Positions 1 through 10,707 of a DNA stretch of 64,000 nt are shown piece by piece. The notes under the pieces were generated by a model that made no database searches, was not told the origin of the DNA, and saw only the letters and a program-made list of their open reading frames with translations. The stretch is from Aporhodopirellula aestuarii (GTDB lineage: Bacteria; Planctomycetota; Planctomycetia; Pirellulales; Pirellulaceae): assembly GCF_023701485.1 (NCBI RefSeq), contig NZ_JAMQBK010000046.1:95908-159907 (forward strand), read 5' to 3'. Position 1 is the first letter of the stretch. Each line of letters begins with the position of its first letter. Made by a program: the position numbers and the translations under genes.

Positions 1-757
1 AGAGGGTGACGAAGAGCTGCTGTTGCATGTCATCGGCGAGCAAACGATTGACTTGCGTGATGACCTCGCTGAGTGACATTTCCGTCGAAGCGAGTGCCCG
101 CACGAAAGCACGCGTTTCCACCATCATCATGGCGGGCCCGATCCCATGACCGCTGACATCGCCGATGACGACCATCAGCGAACCGTCCGAGCGAGTAACG
201 TAGTCGTAAAAGTCACCACCGTTTTGCGTCGCGGAAGAACACCGACCCGCGATGCTCACGTTGGGGAACGTTGATTCGTTGTGGGGATAAAGACGTTGTT
301 GGATCGCGTCGGCAAGTTCGAGATCATGACGAACGCTGGCGAGCTCCTTTTCGAGCAGATGCCGGGCGTTTCGTTCGACGGCAAAGTGAACAGTACGACC
401 GAGCAACTCGGGCGTGAAGTCGTTGCCTTTGACGATGTAATCTTGGGCCCCGAGCCTTACCGCACTGACGGCGGTTCGCTCATCGGTATCACCACTGATG
501 ATGACGATCGCCGCATCACCGCTGGCCCGCGCGAGTTTGCGGAACGTATCGAGTCCATGACTGTCGGGGAGATTCAGATCGAGTAGAACGACATCCACGG
601 GTGTTGCAGCGAGCACATCCAAGGCGGACATCAACGAGTCAGCCACGTGTAACGTGTACTCTCCGCTGAGCCCTTTCTTCAAACACACCTGCGCGTGAAA
701 GCGAGCCGTCGGGCTATCTTCGACGAGCAAGATCGCGATGGGAAGAACGGTGTTCAA
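1..757 (-). CDS. Response regulator with PP2C/RsbU-type phosphatase domain (3' end cut by window edge)
   Basis: The reverse-strand reading frame is open through the left edge. It begins with a receiver domain: an ILLVEDSP segment, a phospho-acceptor Asp in VVLLDLNLPD (about residue 60) and a Lys in DYIVKG (about 110). A linker follows, with QQRLYPHNESTFPNV, typical of RsbU/SpoIIE phosphatases, then GGDFYDY and GDVSGHGIGPAMMM, metal-binding motifs of PP2C-type Ser/Thr phosphatases. Such proteins couple a two-component phosphorelay to dephosphorylation of a STAS anti-anti-sigma factor in the cytoplasm. The C-terminus is missing. No ATG lies in frame before the receiver domain; the TTG at 757 is the best visible start and is uncertain. 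The STAS protein at 24.4 kb is a conceivable, unproven partner type. Confidence 0.85.
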   Translation of the reverse strand, partial: MNTVLPIAILLVEDSPTARFHAQVCLKKGLSGEYTLHVADSLMSALDVLAATPVDVVLLDLNLPDSHGLDTFRKLARASGDAAIVIISGDTDERTAVSAVRLGAQDYIVKGNDFTPELLGRTVHFAVERNARHLLEKELASVRHDLELADAIQQRLYPHNESTFPNVSIAGRCSSATQNGGDFYDYVTRSDGSLMVVIGDVSGHGIGPAMMMVETRAFVRALASTEMSLSEVITQVNRLLADDMQQQLFVTL

Positions 758-934
758 TGGGGACTCAAGGTAGCAACTCTCGCCGATCCGACTTTCGACA
801 CGCGGGGGCGAAAGAGTAACGAACCGGACCAGGGACGCCGCATCAGCGGGGCGCCCTATCGGGGGGGTGTCTTCAATCCGCTATTATATTATCGCGAGGA
901 ATGCGTTCACAACCCTTCAATTTGAGACTCTTTG

Positions 935-3241
935 TCACCTGCGCCGCTTTTTCTTTTTCTCGCGACGTTCCGTTTTTCGCTTCGTTTTGTAGGTCGACTT
1001 CGCTTTTGCGGCCGGTTTGGGACCACGTGCGGCTCCCTTTCCGCCTGAGAGGTTTTTCACGACCTTCAGGTAGAGTTGCCGATCCTGCAAATCGACTTTA
1101 TCGATCCGTACCAGTAACAAGTCACCAAGCCGAAACTGGTTTCCTTCTTTAAAACCGACGAGCAGGTGTCCTCGCCGCTCGAACCGATATTGATCGCCTG
1201 GCAAGGTGGTGACAGGGATGAATCCGTCGACGGGTAATTTCACGCAGCGTGCGTGCAAACCGTCGGCAAACACCCGGCTGATAACGGCTTCGAGCGTTTC
1301 GCCGACCTTTTTCTTGAGAAAGTGCAACAGCTTGAGTTGGATCAATTCTCGCTCCGCTGACGCGGCGTTGCGTTCGGCGTCACTGCATTCGTGGCCGAGT
1401 TTGACGAGTTCGGCGAAGGATTCATCAGGAGTCGATTTCTTATCGATCAGCTTCTGAACCAGCCGATGCACGCTGAGGTCGGGGTAGCGCCGGATCGGAC
1501 TGGTGAAGTGGCAATAGTGCTCCATGTCGAGCGCGTAGTGACCTTCACGATGCGGTCCGTAAACCGCTTTGTTCATGCTCTTGAGCACGGCAAAGTTGAC
1601 CGCGTTCTCCATCGGCGTGCCGGCAACTTTGTCTAACACCGCCTGGATCTCGAAACGGCTTTCGACATTGTCGATTCCGATTCCGAGGTCTTTGACAAAC
1701 GACGTCAGACTCCGCAACTTTCGCCGTTCGGGTGGTTCGTGGATGCGATGCAAAAAGTTCAGTTCGAGGTTGTCGAGCCAGTAGGCGACGGCTTGATTGC
1801 CGGCCAACATGAACTCCTCGATGATCTGATGGCTCTCGGTATGTTCGACAAGGTAGGCGCCTTTGACTTTGCCCAGCCGGTCGAGCTCGAGCTTGATGTC
1901 GGGCATGTCCATCGACAGCGAGCCTTCGCGGAAACGCTTTTTGCGCATCTTCATGGCGAGCGTGTGCATTTGATCGAGCAATTCGCAGATCGCGGCACCC
2001 CATTCTTCTTTGAACGATTGCGGCGAGGCGAGATACTGATCGATCTGTTCGTAATTGAATCGCTTGTCGCTGTGGATGACTGCGTTATGGACCTCGGTGT
2101 GCGTGATCGTGAGATCATCGGTAAATTCGATCTCGACCGATTTGACGAGGCGGCGGCGTTCGGGCTGTAGCGACGCGAGGTGATTGCTGATGATTTCGGG
2201 AATCATCGGAATCACGCGATCGGGCAAATAAACACTGGTGCCCCTTTTTCTGGCTTCGACGTCGATCGCGCCGCCGACGTGCACAAAGTGACTGACATCG
2301 GCGATGTGAACCCACAATCTCCAACGCCCGTCTTCGCGAGCCAGCGAGATCGCGTCGTCGAAATCGCGGGCATCGAACGGATCAATCGTGATCGTCAATA
2401 GATCGCTGAGGTCGGTTCGATCCGCGGGCAGATCGTCTTCATCAAACTCGTCGGCACGCTTGCGTGCTTCGTCTAACACGGCCGCCGGAAACTCATCGGG
2501 CAGTCCGTACTGACGCATCACCGTCAGTGTGTCGATCGCAGGATTCTTGCTGCTGCCGAGCCGTTCCAAAATGACGGCTTCGCCTCCGCCACCATCGTCG
2601 TCGGGAAACTCAACGATCTCAACGAAGACTTTATCGTCATCGACGAGCGGCAAGCCGCGGACATCCCCAACACCCACGGGCGCGTTGAAGTGCACACCAT
2701 CGAGATAAACGACGGGGCCATCAATGGCGGGCGCGCGTTCACGATCTTCGTCTTCGGGCGGTATCGGTTTGGTTCGGAACGTGCCGGTGAATTGACGCCG
2801 CTCGCGTTGCACCACGGCGACAACAATACCCTCCACGCCACCACGGCGTCCGGGGCTGATTTCGACTTCGACGAGGTCGCCCTCCATCGCACCGCCCGTG
2901 GCACCGGGGGGCACGAAAATGTCTTCGGGGACGTCGCCGTCAGCGTCGGTCCCGCCGCTGGACGGACGAACAAATCCGAAGCCGCCGCCCATGGCGCGTC
3001 TGAATTTACCGCGAACATGGTCGGCGCTGCCGCCAACGGCAGCAGCCGCCATCACCAAATGATTCCCACCGTAAACCAGCCGTCCTTCCAAGACGAGCTG
3101 CTTGATCACCCGACGAAGTTCGCGATATCCATCGCCGTCGAGCTTCAAATGAGTGGCAATTTGTTTCGGTTTGCTGGGACGGTATTCCGCCGCGTGGACC
3201 CATCGAAGCAGGCGATCGGTCAATTGTTGAGAGACTTCCAT
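935..3241 (-). CDS. rnr: Ribonuclease R (RNB-family 3'-5' exoribonuclease)
   Basis: RNase R degrades structured RNA processively from the 3' end in the cytoplasm and takes part in mRNA, rRNA and tmRNA turnover. The protein has the family order: an N-terminal winged-helix segment, cold-shock domains, the RNB catalytic domain with the acidic cluster DPFDARDFDDAI (about residues 285-297), an HFTSPIRRYPDL motif, an S1 domain near the C-terminus, and a very basic Lys/Arg-rich tail. About 768 residues is normal for the family. I chose the ATG at 3241 because it starts right at the winged helix; the frame runs on upstream to 3322, but those 27 residues do not look native. The next gene upstream on this strand ends 136 bases away at 3378. 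Confidence 0.95.
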   Translation of the reverse strand: MEVSQQLTDRLLRWVHAAEYRPSKPKQIATHLKLDGDGYRELRRVIKQLVLEGRLVYGGNHLVMAAAAVGGSADHVRGKFRRAMGGGFGFVRPSSGGTDADGDVPEDIFVPPGATGGAMEGDLVEVEISPGRRGGVEGIVVAVVQRERRQFTGTFRTKPIPPEDEDRERAPAIDGPVVYLDGVHFNAPVGVGDVRGLPLVDDDKVFVEIVEFPDDDGGGGEAVILERLGSSKNPAIDTLTVMRQYGLPDEFPAAVLDEARKRADEFDEDDLPADRTDLSDLLTITIDPFDARDFDDAISLAREDGRWRLWVHIADVSHFVHVGGAIDVEARKRGTSVYLPDRVIPMIPEIISNHLASLQPERRRLVKSVEIEFTDDLTITHTEVHNAVIHSDKRFNYEQIDQYLASPQSFKEEWGAAICELLDQMHTLAMKMRKKRFREGSLSMDMPDIKLELDRLGKVKGAYLVEHTESHQIIEEFMLAGNQAVAYWLDNLELNFLHRIHEPPERRKLRSLTSFVKDLGIGIDNVESRFEIQAVLDKVAGTPMENAVNFAVLKSMNKAVYGPHREGHYALDMEHYCHFTSPIRRYPDLSVHRLVQKLIDKKSTPDESFAELVKLGHECSDAERNAASAERELIQLKLLHFLKKKVGETLEAVISRVFADGLHARCVKLPVDGFIPVTTLPGDQYRFERRGHLLVGFKEGNQFRLGDLLLVRIDKVDLQDRQLYLKVVKNLSGGKGAARGPKPAAKAKSTYKTKRKTERREKKKKRRR

Positions 3242-3377
3242 GCCGCCAGGATAGCTGCGCGGCCAATCGGAAGCGAGACGCGGGAAAGCCGGTTTTCGCA
3301 AACCGGCCAACGACCAAGTCAACCACTCTCATGAGAGGACATCGGTCGAATATGGATTCCGTCGAAAATTTTCTCGA

Positions 3378-4841
3378 TTAACAGAAATTCTCGATCACGC
3401 CGACTCCGTGCATCCCTTTGCGACGAAGCGACAAAGCAAGCGTTTCCACCTCGGGTGCTTTGGTCCGCTGCATGTCACGCACGATCAAAGCGGTATCACA
3501 CAAGACGACGTCGGAGATCGAAGCGGCACCGCAATCAACGACCACGAGGTCAAATGATTTTTGCAGTCGAGCGAGGGTTTGACGCAGTTCTTCGGACTGA
3601 AACGGTGCTTCCCCGTTTCGCTCGAGTAGCGGTAGCAACGTTAGCGCGTCGGCTTCGGACGCAACCGCAATCTCTTCAAGCGGCGTGTTCCCACGAACAG
3701 CATCCGGCCAACTGTGATCGAGATCGAGGTGCAGGTCGGTCGCGATCTTGACTCCCGTCCGATCAGCATCGACAAGTGCCACCCGCAATCCCGAAAACGC
3801 GACGCTCAGAGCCAAGCCGACCGCAACGGTCGAACGGCCTTCGCCTGATTTCGCGCTCGTGATGGCAATGGTGCGGAGCCCCTGCGATCGAGCGTTGGCT
3901 AAACGCGATGCGAGTTGTTCGGCGATCGATCCAGACAGGAACAGTTCATCGATCGTGGCGGGAACGACAAACTCGTCAACCTGCCACGCGGCAGTGAACG
4001 CATCCAGTTGCGGCGCGGGTTCTGGAGCGGGCTCGGCTTGAGGCTGTGTTTCGACCGATTCCTCAACCTTGGCCGTCACAACGGTCTTTTCAGCGACCGG
4101 GCTGTCTGCTTCCTTCGGAGCGGCCGTTTGTGCGGGTACCCGCGTGCTCGCAGGAGCAGCGGCTTGCTCCGGCGCAGTTTCTGGATGCGTCCCCTCCTCG
4201 TCGACGATGCGCGCCGTTGTCGACAAAATCATCACGTCAATGGACTGCGTGAACATCGCTTCGAGATCGCTTGCGGAGATACGAGCGTGCTCCACCGCGG
4301 CCCTGGCTGACTCGGGTGTGCTATGTGGTGTTTCGATCGGCTCTGGATCTCCGCCGGGAGCTTCGGAGATCGGCTCGGGTCTGAGCCGTGGCTTCCAAGA
4401 CGGTGCCGACGTGGCATCGGCGTGCCCAGCATCGATACGTATCTGTTGGGAGGTTTCTTCGTTTTCCAACCACATCGAACTGTTCTGCGTCACAGACTGA
4501 TCGAGCTCGAGCCCTGAACGCTGCGCCCGGTATCGCGGCGGAAGGTCTTCCTCGTAGAGATCACGTTCGCTCGACAATGCGATGCGGTTGGCAACCGCGA
4601 CCGCTTCGGTGGGTGATGTGTTAGTGGGAGCCGCTGGTTCGGATCCGCGACTGCGCCCCGCTGCGCGATCGAGCCTCAGCAATGCTTCGTCCAACCGCCG
4701 CGAGGCCAGCACACTGGACTGGGTCATATTTTCCTGACCGATCCGGTCACGCAACGATTGTGGGTGAACGGCCGTCGCAATCGTCGGTTGGGACACGGAC
4801 GCGGCGCCCGTGGCACGGGTGGGTTCATTGGCGTGGGGCAT
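3378..4841 (-). CDS. P-loop ATPase of the BY-kinase/ParA (exopolysaccharide) type with long disordered N-terminus
   Basis: The last ~190 residues form a SIMIBI-class ATPase domain: a P-loop SAKSGEGRST (about residues 330-338), a Walker A'-like VALVDADR and a Walker B VVVDCG. This matches cytoplasmic ATPase/tyrosine-kinase domains of CpsD/CapB/Wzc type and chromosome-partitioning ATPases. The first ~300 residues are Ala/Pro/Glu-rich low complexity. The usual P-loop Lys before Ser/Thr is Arg here, so catalysis may be altered. The C-terminus (RKGMHGVGVIENFC) lacks a tyrosine cluster, which argues against an autophosphorylating BY-kinase. The ATG at 4841 is preferred over the in-frame TTG at 4853. 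It follows the single-pass membrane protein by 79 bases and is probably its operon partner, as in split ATPase/membrane-adaptor pairs. Confidence 0.75.
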   Translation of the reverse strand: MPHANEPTRATGAASVSQPTIATAVHPQSLRDRIGQENMTQSSVLASRRLDEALLRLDRAAGRSRGSEPAAPTNTSPTEAVAVANRIALSSERDLYEEDLPPRYRAQRSGLELDQSVTQNSSMWLENEETSQQIRIDAGHADATSAPSWKPRLRPEPISEAPGGDPEPIETPHSTPESARAAVEHARISASDLEAMFTQSIDVMILSTTARIVDEEGTHPETAPEQAAAPASTRVPAQTAAPKEADSPVAEKTVVTAKVEESVETQPQAEPAPEPAPQLDAFTAAWQVDEFVVPATIDELFLSGSIAEQLASRLANARSQGLRTIAITSAKSGEGRSTVAVGLALSVAFSGLRVALVDADRTGVKIATDLHLDLDHSWPDAVRGNTPLEEIAVASEADALTLLPLLERNGEAPFQSEELRQTLARLQKSFDLVVVDCGAASISDVVLCDTALIVRDMQRTKAPEVETLALSLRRKGMHGVGVIENFC

Positions 4842-4920
4842 GATGGGTCTCAAACGAAATTAACTTGAATGAGTCAGCGGAGAGGCGTCCGTGCTCGGAT
4901 TCGGAATGATTCGATAGGTC

Positions 4921-6426
4921 TTAACGCAGGCCGTCCACGCGGGGATATCCATAAGTCGGCATGGCGACGCGAGCTTCAGGACTGACGGTGGAATCCTCGG
5001 GACGAGCCGGGGTGGCACGTGCTTCCTGCCCTACCGGATTCCCCGACGCGGTATCGCCGGGCAACGCGAAACCGAAATCCGGTTCATCGGGCAAGTTTGT
5101 CATTCGCGTCCCCGTGGAGACTCCCGCCTCAGTCGGCTGAGCCGGTGAAACTGGCGCGGCGAATGATTCCGCATCGAGCGGCGGTAGGTACTGAGTCCAG
5201 TTCGTGATCGCGTCCGGCGTGCGGCTTTTCAAAATTTCAGGTTTCGCCGCAGCAACCGGTTCGTTCGGGTACCCCAACGACGTCTCAGGTTGCGATACAA
5301 CCGGTGCTCCTTGAGCGAGACCGGCACGTGCGGCATCCATGCGGCGAATCTCTTCGTTGGCTGCCGCCGCGAGACTCGCACTCACGGCATCCAAACGAGA
5401 GGGATCGAAATCCGGTGTGTTCGTCGAACGGTGGCTGCTGAACTGCGGCGTTTGATCAACCGGCGCGTTCATGTCCGCCCCGTAGGGATTGCTCACGTCG
5501 TCACCAGGAAAATCCGGCATTCCGGGCTGAGAAACGTTCGCCATCGACGCCAACCGATGGTCAATCGGCGGTTGCGAAATCGCCGGGCTGTTATCGGATG
5601 CAGGCTGCTGAATCATCTGGCTATTCGCCAACGGGTCACCAATGCGACCGGTCGCGATGGCTGAGGAACCGGGGCCGCGGTGGTGTTCGGCAGCACGTGG
5701 ACGGTCCGCCAAACTCATGAACGGTTCGGACACGACGTCCGATTCGGCAATCCCCGAGAGCACTTCATCGTCACTCCAAGTCACATCCGCATCAGCGATC
5801 AAGTCGGCACCAGGATCGCTGGCTGTCTCTTCATTGCGAGGCATGAACACCGCAAATCCCGCAATCAGAACGAGGACCACCAAGAGGGCCTTTCGCGATG
5901 CGACATGTTCCAGCAGCGAGGAGTCCGATGACTCGTCTCCCCGTTCGAGCTTGTTCGTCGTTGGTTCGATTTTCGGCTCAACGGTCACCATGGGCTCAAC
6001 GGTCATCATGGGCTCGTCGGCGACGGCGGGCTCATCCGGTACGTTGGGGAGCGATTCCGCGAACGACTTCGGTGTCGCGGCGGTTTTCGGTGAACCCGTA
6101 ACGGCGGGAAACGATCCTGATACAGGCAGCGTTTCGTTGGCCGCAGTGTTGATCGACGCCAGCGTGATCGATTCGCGAGACTCTCCCGATGACTTCGAAT
6201 CAAAATCATCGTCCGACGTGACTGCTGATGATGGTGTCGTCGCGACCTCGCCCGCGGCCTCATCTTCTGCGTCGCACGGATCGCGTTCGACGTCCGTCGG
6301 ATCCAAATCCGGCAGGCGCAGCAAGGTCGGCGGCAACGCATCCGAAAAGGAGCTTCGGTTTGATTTGTTTTTGGTAGCACCGGGTCGATCCGGTGTCTTG
6401 CGTTTGGTTTCAGACGCGAGCGTCAT
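4921..6426 (-). CDS. Single-pass membrane protein, low complexity, unknown function
   Basis: This 501-residue protein has a basic N-terminus, a long acidic Ser/Thr/Glu-rich stretch with repeated EPMVTVEP-like units (about 140-155), one hydrophobic segment (KALLVVLVLIAGFAVFMP, about 178-195), and a Pro/Ser/Asn-rich C-terminal region of ~300 residues that is probably extracytoplasmic. I recognise no enzymatic domain. It lies directly upstream of the P-loop ATPase gene on the same strand, so the pair may work together at the membrane, for example in envelope or polysaccharide processes. That role is inference from the neighbourhood only. The ATG at 6426 is the first in frame. Confidence 0.7.
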   Translation of the reverse strand: MTLASETKRKTPDRPGATKNKSNRSSFSDALPPTLLRLPDLDPTDVERDPCDAEDEAAGEVATTPSSAVTSDDDFDSKSSGESRESITLASINTAANETLPVSGSFPAVTGSPKTAATPKSFAESLPNVPDEPAVADEPMMTVEPMVTVEPKIEPTTNKLERGDESSDSSLLEHVASRKALLVVLVLIAGFAVFMPRNEETASDPGADLIADADVTWSDDEVLSGIAESDVVSEPFMSLADRPRAAEHHRGPGSSAIATGRIGDPLANSQMIQQPASDNSPAISQPPIDHRLASMANVSQPGMPDFPGDDVSNPYGADMNAPVDQTPQFSSHRSTNTPDFDPSRLDAVSASLAAAANEEIRRMDAARAGLAQGAPVVSQPETSLGYPNEPVAAAKPEILKSRTPDAITNWTQYLPPLDAESFAAPVSPAQPTEAGVSTGTRMTNLPDEPDFGFALPGDTASGNPVGQEARATPARPEDSTVSPEARVAMPTYGYPRVDGLR

Positions 6427-6713
6427 CGTTGCATCCCTGCATTTTGAAATGGATCGATTACGATCTTCCCCCCCATCGTCAGCATCGACCTATCGGCGGC
6501 ACGAGCTTGAGGATTATTCGGGATAGTGAAACTTTGACGCCGCTTGCAAGATGAAAACGGGCGCCGCGATGACGATGACACGTTTTTTTGGCGTGCTTTG
6601 CCCGTGGTGGTCGATTCGGATCGACTTTGCAAGAATGCTGCCGCAGCGTTCGCTTCGACTGTATTTCGTCATGGCCTCAATCCCCCCATTTTGCACAGAG
6701 TTCGTCACCGCCC

Positions 6714-8759
6714 ATGCCGCGTCGCCTACTCGTCACCGCCGCGTTGCCCTACGCCAACGGTCCCATCCACATCGGGCACCTCGTCGAATACTTGCAAACG
6801 GACATCTGGGTCCGCTTTCAAAAGCTCCGCGGGAACCGCTGCCTCTATATTTGTGCTGACGACACTCACGGCACGGCGATCATGATCCGGGCTCGCAAAG
6901 AGTGCCGCAGCGAACTGGAACTAATCGCCGAAATGAGCGAATCGCACCAGCGAGATTTCGCCGGTTTCGGAATCGAGTTCGATAACTACGGCAGCACGCA
7001 CAGCGACGAGAACCGCAAGATCTGCGGTCAGTTCTGGCAATCACTGCGTTCGGCCGATCTTGTCGTCGAACGGACCGTCGAGCAGCTTTACGACCCTGAA
7101 GCCGAAACGTTTCTCGCCGACCGTTTCGTCCGTGGTACTTGCCCGAAATGCGGCCGTACCGATCAGGCGGGCGACAACTGCACGTGCGGTCACACCTACA
7201 ACCCGACCGATCTGATCAATCCCGTCAGCACACTCAGCGGAGCGACTCCGGTCCTGCGTGAGTCGGCTCACCTGTTCGTGGAACTCGAAAAACTGCACGG
7301 GTTCCTCAACGAGTGGGTCGCCAACTCAGGTGCTCTCCAGAGCGAAACGGCAAACTACCTCAAAGGTCACTTCCTCGCCGACGACTTGCGTGATTGGGAC
7401 ATCAGCCGACCGGCACCGTACTTCGGCTTCGAGATCCCAGATTCACCGGGCAACTATTGGTACGTCTGGTTCGATGCGCCGATCGGATACATCGCCAGCA
7501 CACAGCAATGGTGCGACAAGCACGGCGAAAAACTCGAAGATTGGTGGAAGAGCGATGATTGCGAAGTCCACCACTTCATCGGCAAAGACATCACTTACTT
7601 TCACACGCTGTTTTGGCCGGGAATGCTCAAGACGGCCGGCTACTCGCTGCCAACGAAGGTGCACATTCACGGATTCCTGAACGTCAACGGCATGAAGATG
7701 TCCAAGCGTGACGGAACGCTGGTCAAAGCGGAAACGTTCCTCAAACACATCGACCCGGCGGCGCTGCGTTACTTCTACGCATCCAAGCTCTCCTCGCGCG
7801 TCGAGGATCTCGACCTGTCACTGACGGAGTTCGTTGACAAAGTCAACTCGGACCTAGTGGGCAAAGTCGTCAACCTCGCCAGCCGTGTGGGTAAGTTCGC
7901 CGGGCAAACCGGACTTTCGGAAACCTACCCTGACGACGGTGGCTTGTTTGAGAAGGCCGCCGCGACGGGCGATGCGATCGCGGAAGCGTATGAGCAATGC
8001 GAATACGCCAAAGCGATGCGATTGATCATGGAACTCGCCGACGCGGCCAACCCGTTTGTCGAACACGCCCGTCCTTGGGAGATGAAGAAGGACGCCGAGC
8101 GAACCGACGAACTGCGTGACGTCTGCACGGTGGCGCTAAACCTGTTCCGTCAGCTCGCTGTTTACCTCGCGCCGGTACTGCCCTCCTTGGCGGCCGCCTG
8201 CGGTGAACTTTTAGATGATCCCATTGTGTCATGGGAACAAAGTCAGACGCCGTTGGTCGGTCGCGGCGTTAACAAATTCAAACGAATGATGGACCGAGTC
8301 CAACTAGAGAACCTCGAAAAGATGATTGAAGAAAGCAAAGCCGAAGCCGCCGCCGATGCGGACGTCGTCGACTCGCCCGCGACGACCTACAACGACAGCG
8401 ACCAGCCTCTCAAAGATGAGCCGATCGCTGACGAAATTACGATCGATGATTTCATGAAAGTCGACTTGCGGGTCGCGCGTGTGATCACCGCCGAACACGT
8501 GCCCGAAGCCAACAAACTGCTCAAGCTAACGCTTAGCCTTGGTGGCGATGAAACCCGCCAAGTCTTCGCGGGAATCAAAGCCGCCTACGAGCCCGAAAAA
8601 CTGGTCGGACGTTTGGTCGTGATGGTCGCCAACCTGCAACCACGCAAAATGCGTTTCGGCCTTAGCGAAGGCATGGTCACCGCCGCCGGACCTGGCGGCG
8701 CAGAAGTCTTCGTGCTGGGCATCGATGAAGGTGCAGTCCCCGGACAACGGGTCCACTAG
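6714..8759 (+). CDS. metG: Methionyl-tRNA synthetase with C-terminal tRNA-binding domain
   Basis: The enzyme charges tRNA-Met with methionine using ATP, in the cytoplasm. The 681-residue protein shows the class I signature PIHIGHL near residue 16, a zinc-binding insert [18 protein letters not shown] (about 143-160), the KMSKRDGT catalytic loop (about 325-332), an anticodon-binding helical region, and a C-terminal EMAPII/Trbp111-like OB fold from about residue 570 ([26 protein letters not shown]) that increases tRNA affinity. The frame extends upstream to 6588, but the ATG at 6714 gives [16 protein letters not shown], the usual family N-terminus. It is transcribed away from the minus-strand genes before it. 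Confidence 0.97.
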   Translation: MPRRLLVTAALPYANGPIHIGHLVEYLQTDIWVRFQKLRGNRCLYICADDTHGTAIMIRARKECRSELELIAEMSESHQRDFAGFGIEFDNYGSTHSDENRKICGQFWQSLRSADLVVERTVEQLYDPEAETFLADRFVRGTCPKCGRTDQAGDNCTCGHTYNPTDLINPVSTLSGATPVLRESAHLFVELEKLHGFLNEWVANSGALQSETANYLKGHFLADDLRDWDISRPAPYFGFEIPDSPGNYWYVWFDAPIGYIASTQQWCDKHGEKLEDWWKSDDCEVHHFIGKDITYFHTLFWPGMLKTAGYSLPTKVHIHGFLNVNGMKMSKRDGTLVKAETFLKHIDPAALRYFYASKLSSRVEDLDLSLTEFVDKVNSDLVGKVVNLASRVGKFAGQTGLSETYPDDGGLFEKAAATGDAIAEAYEQCEYAKAMRLIMELADAANPFVEHARPWEMKKDAERTDELRDVCTVALNLFRQLAVYLAPVLPSLAAACGELLDDPIVSWEQSQTPLVGRGVNKFKRMMDRVQLENLEKMIEESKAEAAADADVVDSPATTYNDSDQPLKDEPIADEITIDDFMKVDLRVARVITAEHVPEANKLLKLTLSLGGDETRQVFAGIKAAYEPEKLVGRLVVMVANLQPRKMRFGLSEGMVTAAGPGGAEVFVLGIDEGAVPGQRVH

Positions 8760-8923
8760 TCCCGCGCCGGCAGTCTCCATGCGATCGGGACGCCACGGTG
8801 CAACCCGCGTGGACAAGCGATTTCTCGGCAGTCCAAGGAGTGACGCCGCCTGCATCTCAAGAATCCGACTCGTTTCCGTCTGCGAGTTCGGAATGAAGCG
8901 AGCCGAAGGCAGACACGTGCGGC

Positions 8924-10681
8924 GTGCACGGCCTGCCGTCGGCTGTTCGGCATCTTTCAACCTTGGGTTTGAAGCACGTGAGCGAAACTCCCACCAACAT
9001 TGCAATCGTCCACTGTCATTTTGAAACCGGTGGCGTGACCGGCGTGGTCCAGAATCATGTCGAGTGCTTACGTTCGGGCAAAGAACGCGAATCGATCGGC
9101 AAGATCGTGCTGCTGTCGGGCAAACGGGTCTCCGGAATCCGCAAATCCACTCTCGCTCACGCCGACGCGATCCAAATCCCTGAACTCGACTACGACGCAG
9201 TCGGGACGGACGCCTTGCGAGAACCCTCACAATCGCAAAATGGGGACACACAATTAAACGCGTCCTCTTTTGAGCGAATCAAGGGGTTTCAAAGAACGCA
9301 GGCAACCCACGGTTCGGTCGCTGGACAGCGTCTCTTTGAACTAGTCGACGCGACGCTGCGCAGCGCGGGACTGAAACCAGAAGACTCGGTCATCCATTGG
9401 CACAATCACAGCCTCGGTAAGAATGCCGCCGCGCCGTTTGCGATCACGCATCTGGCGAACGCGGGCTGGCGGCTGCTTTTGCAAATTCACGACTTTGCCG
9501 AAGACCAACGCCCCGAGAACGTCCATCACTTGATTCAGCAAACCGGAGCCACCCGTTCGTCAACACTGGATGCGATCTTGTACCCGACGCATCCGAACAT
9601 CGCCTACGCTTGCTTGACCAAGGGTGACGCAGAAGTGCTGCAGGCGCGGGGCATCGACGCTTCGCGAGTCACGACGATCCCCAACAGCGTACGGTTGCCG
9701 CCCGGTGAGATGTCCGACCGTGAAACGGCGATGGCTAAAGTTGCAGAGGTGTTCTCCGTCGATGCGTCAAGCCGCTGGGTCTTGTACCCCGTCCGTGGCA
9801 TCCGCAGAAAGAATGTCGGCGAGTTCGTGCTGCTCTGCCAGCTATTGCCGAAAGGATACGTCGGCGCGCTGACGCTCAAACCGGACACGGAGCTGGAATC
9901 CGAATCTTACGAAAGATGGCACACGCTCGCGAAGACTTACGTTCCCGACATCATCTTTGATGCCGCTCACGACGAACGGATCACTTACGCGGACAATCTT
10001 TCGGCCTGCCACTGCGTTTTATCGACTAGCGTCGCCGAAGGATTCGGCATGGCGTTTTTGGAACCTTGGCTGGCATCGCGGAAAGTGGTCGCGAGAAACC
10101 TGCCGTCGGTGACCTCCGATTTTTCGGCCGAAGGAGTGCACCAACCGGACTTGTACGACGGCGTGTGGATTCCCGGTGACGCCGACTGGATCGCTAAAGT
10201 AGACCGCCAATGGAAACAAGCGTACGGGGAAGCCTGGGCGTTACTGCCCGAACCATTTCGGCCTCAGGAACGCCTCGTCAAACAGACCGGGGGATGCGTC
10301 GACGCGGTGGATTTCGCACGTCTGCTACCGTCCGAGCAAATCAACACCATCCGCCGCATCGCAGAGGACGCCGCTTTTGGCGAGCAGGTTAAAAAGCTGA
10401 ACGCCCGATTGATCGAATCGATTGTCGCGGAAGCTCCTGCGGACTTGATAGAATCCAACCGCGAAACGATTGCGTCCCGGTATCGACCTGACGTCCAGTG
10501 CTCGATACTCACCAACGCGTATCAATCGTTGACTTCTCAGCAGGCCAATCAAACGAGTGATTCCCCAGACAATCTAAATCCGACCACCGACGCCAGGATG
10601 ATCGATTTAGTAGCTAGCTCGCACCCGTTTTATCCCTGCCGCGTTGAAGGGCATCCCGTCGCAACGCTGGTATCCGAATAA
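8924..10681 (+). CDS. GT-B glycosyltransferase-like protein
   Basis: The 585-residue protein begins with NIAIVHCHFETGGVTGVV, a nucleotide-sugar glycosyltransferase-like N-terminus with a Gly-rich acceptor loop. It continues with VIHWHNHSLGKN, TTIPNSVRLPPGE, WVLYPVRGIRRKNVGEF and a C-terminal VAEGFGMAFLEPWLASRKVVA, which corresponds to the E-x7-E donor-binding region of GT4-type GT-B enzymes. Donor and acceptor are not identifiable. The C-terminal ~150 residues do not match a domain I know. The start is uncertain: ATG at 8924 or GTG at 8978, the latter just before SETPTNIAIVH. The alcohol dehydrogenase gene follows after 26 bases, suggesting an operon. Confidence 0.75.
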   Translation: MHGLPSAVRHLSTLGLKHVSETPTNIAIVHCHFETGGVTGVVQNHVECLRSGKERESIGKIVLLSGKRVSGIRKSTLAHADAIQIPELDYDAVGTDALREPSQSQNGDTQLNASSFERIKGFQRTQATHGSVAGQRLFELVDATLRSAGLKPEDSVIHWHNHSLGKNAAAPFAITHLANAGWRLLLQIHDFAEDQRPENVHHLIQQTGATRSSTLDAILYPTHPNIAYACLTKGDAEVLQARGIDASRVTTIPNSVRLPPGEMSDRETAMAKVAEVFSVDASSRWVLYPVRGIRRKNVGEFVLLCQLLPKGYVGALTLKPDTELESESYERWHTLAKTYVPDIIFDAAHDERITYADNLSACHCVLSTSVAEGFGMAFLEPWLASRKVVARNLPSVTSDFSAEGVHQPDLYDGVWIPGDADWIAKVDRQWKQAYGEAWALLPEPFRPQERLVKQTGGCVDAVDFARLLPSEQINTIRRIAEDAAFGEQVKKLNARLIESIVAEAPADLIESNRETIASRYRPDVQCSILTNAYQSLTSQQANQTSDSPDNLNPTTDARMIDLVASSHPFYPCRVEGHPVATLVSE

Positions 10682-10707
10682 ATCGCCTCCCCCCATCGAG
10701 ACCCACC

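Noticed and set aside
5642..6526. 294-codon Ser/Thr-rich frame on the plus strand
   Set aside because: It is the antisense of the low-complexity membrane protein gene; the minus-strand frame has a transmembrane segment and a good neighbour context.
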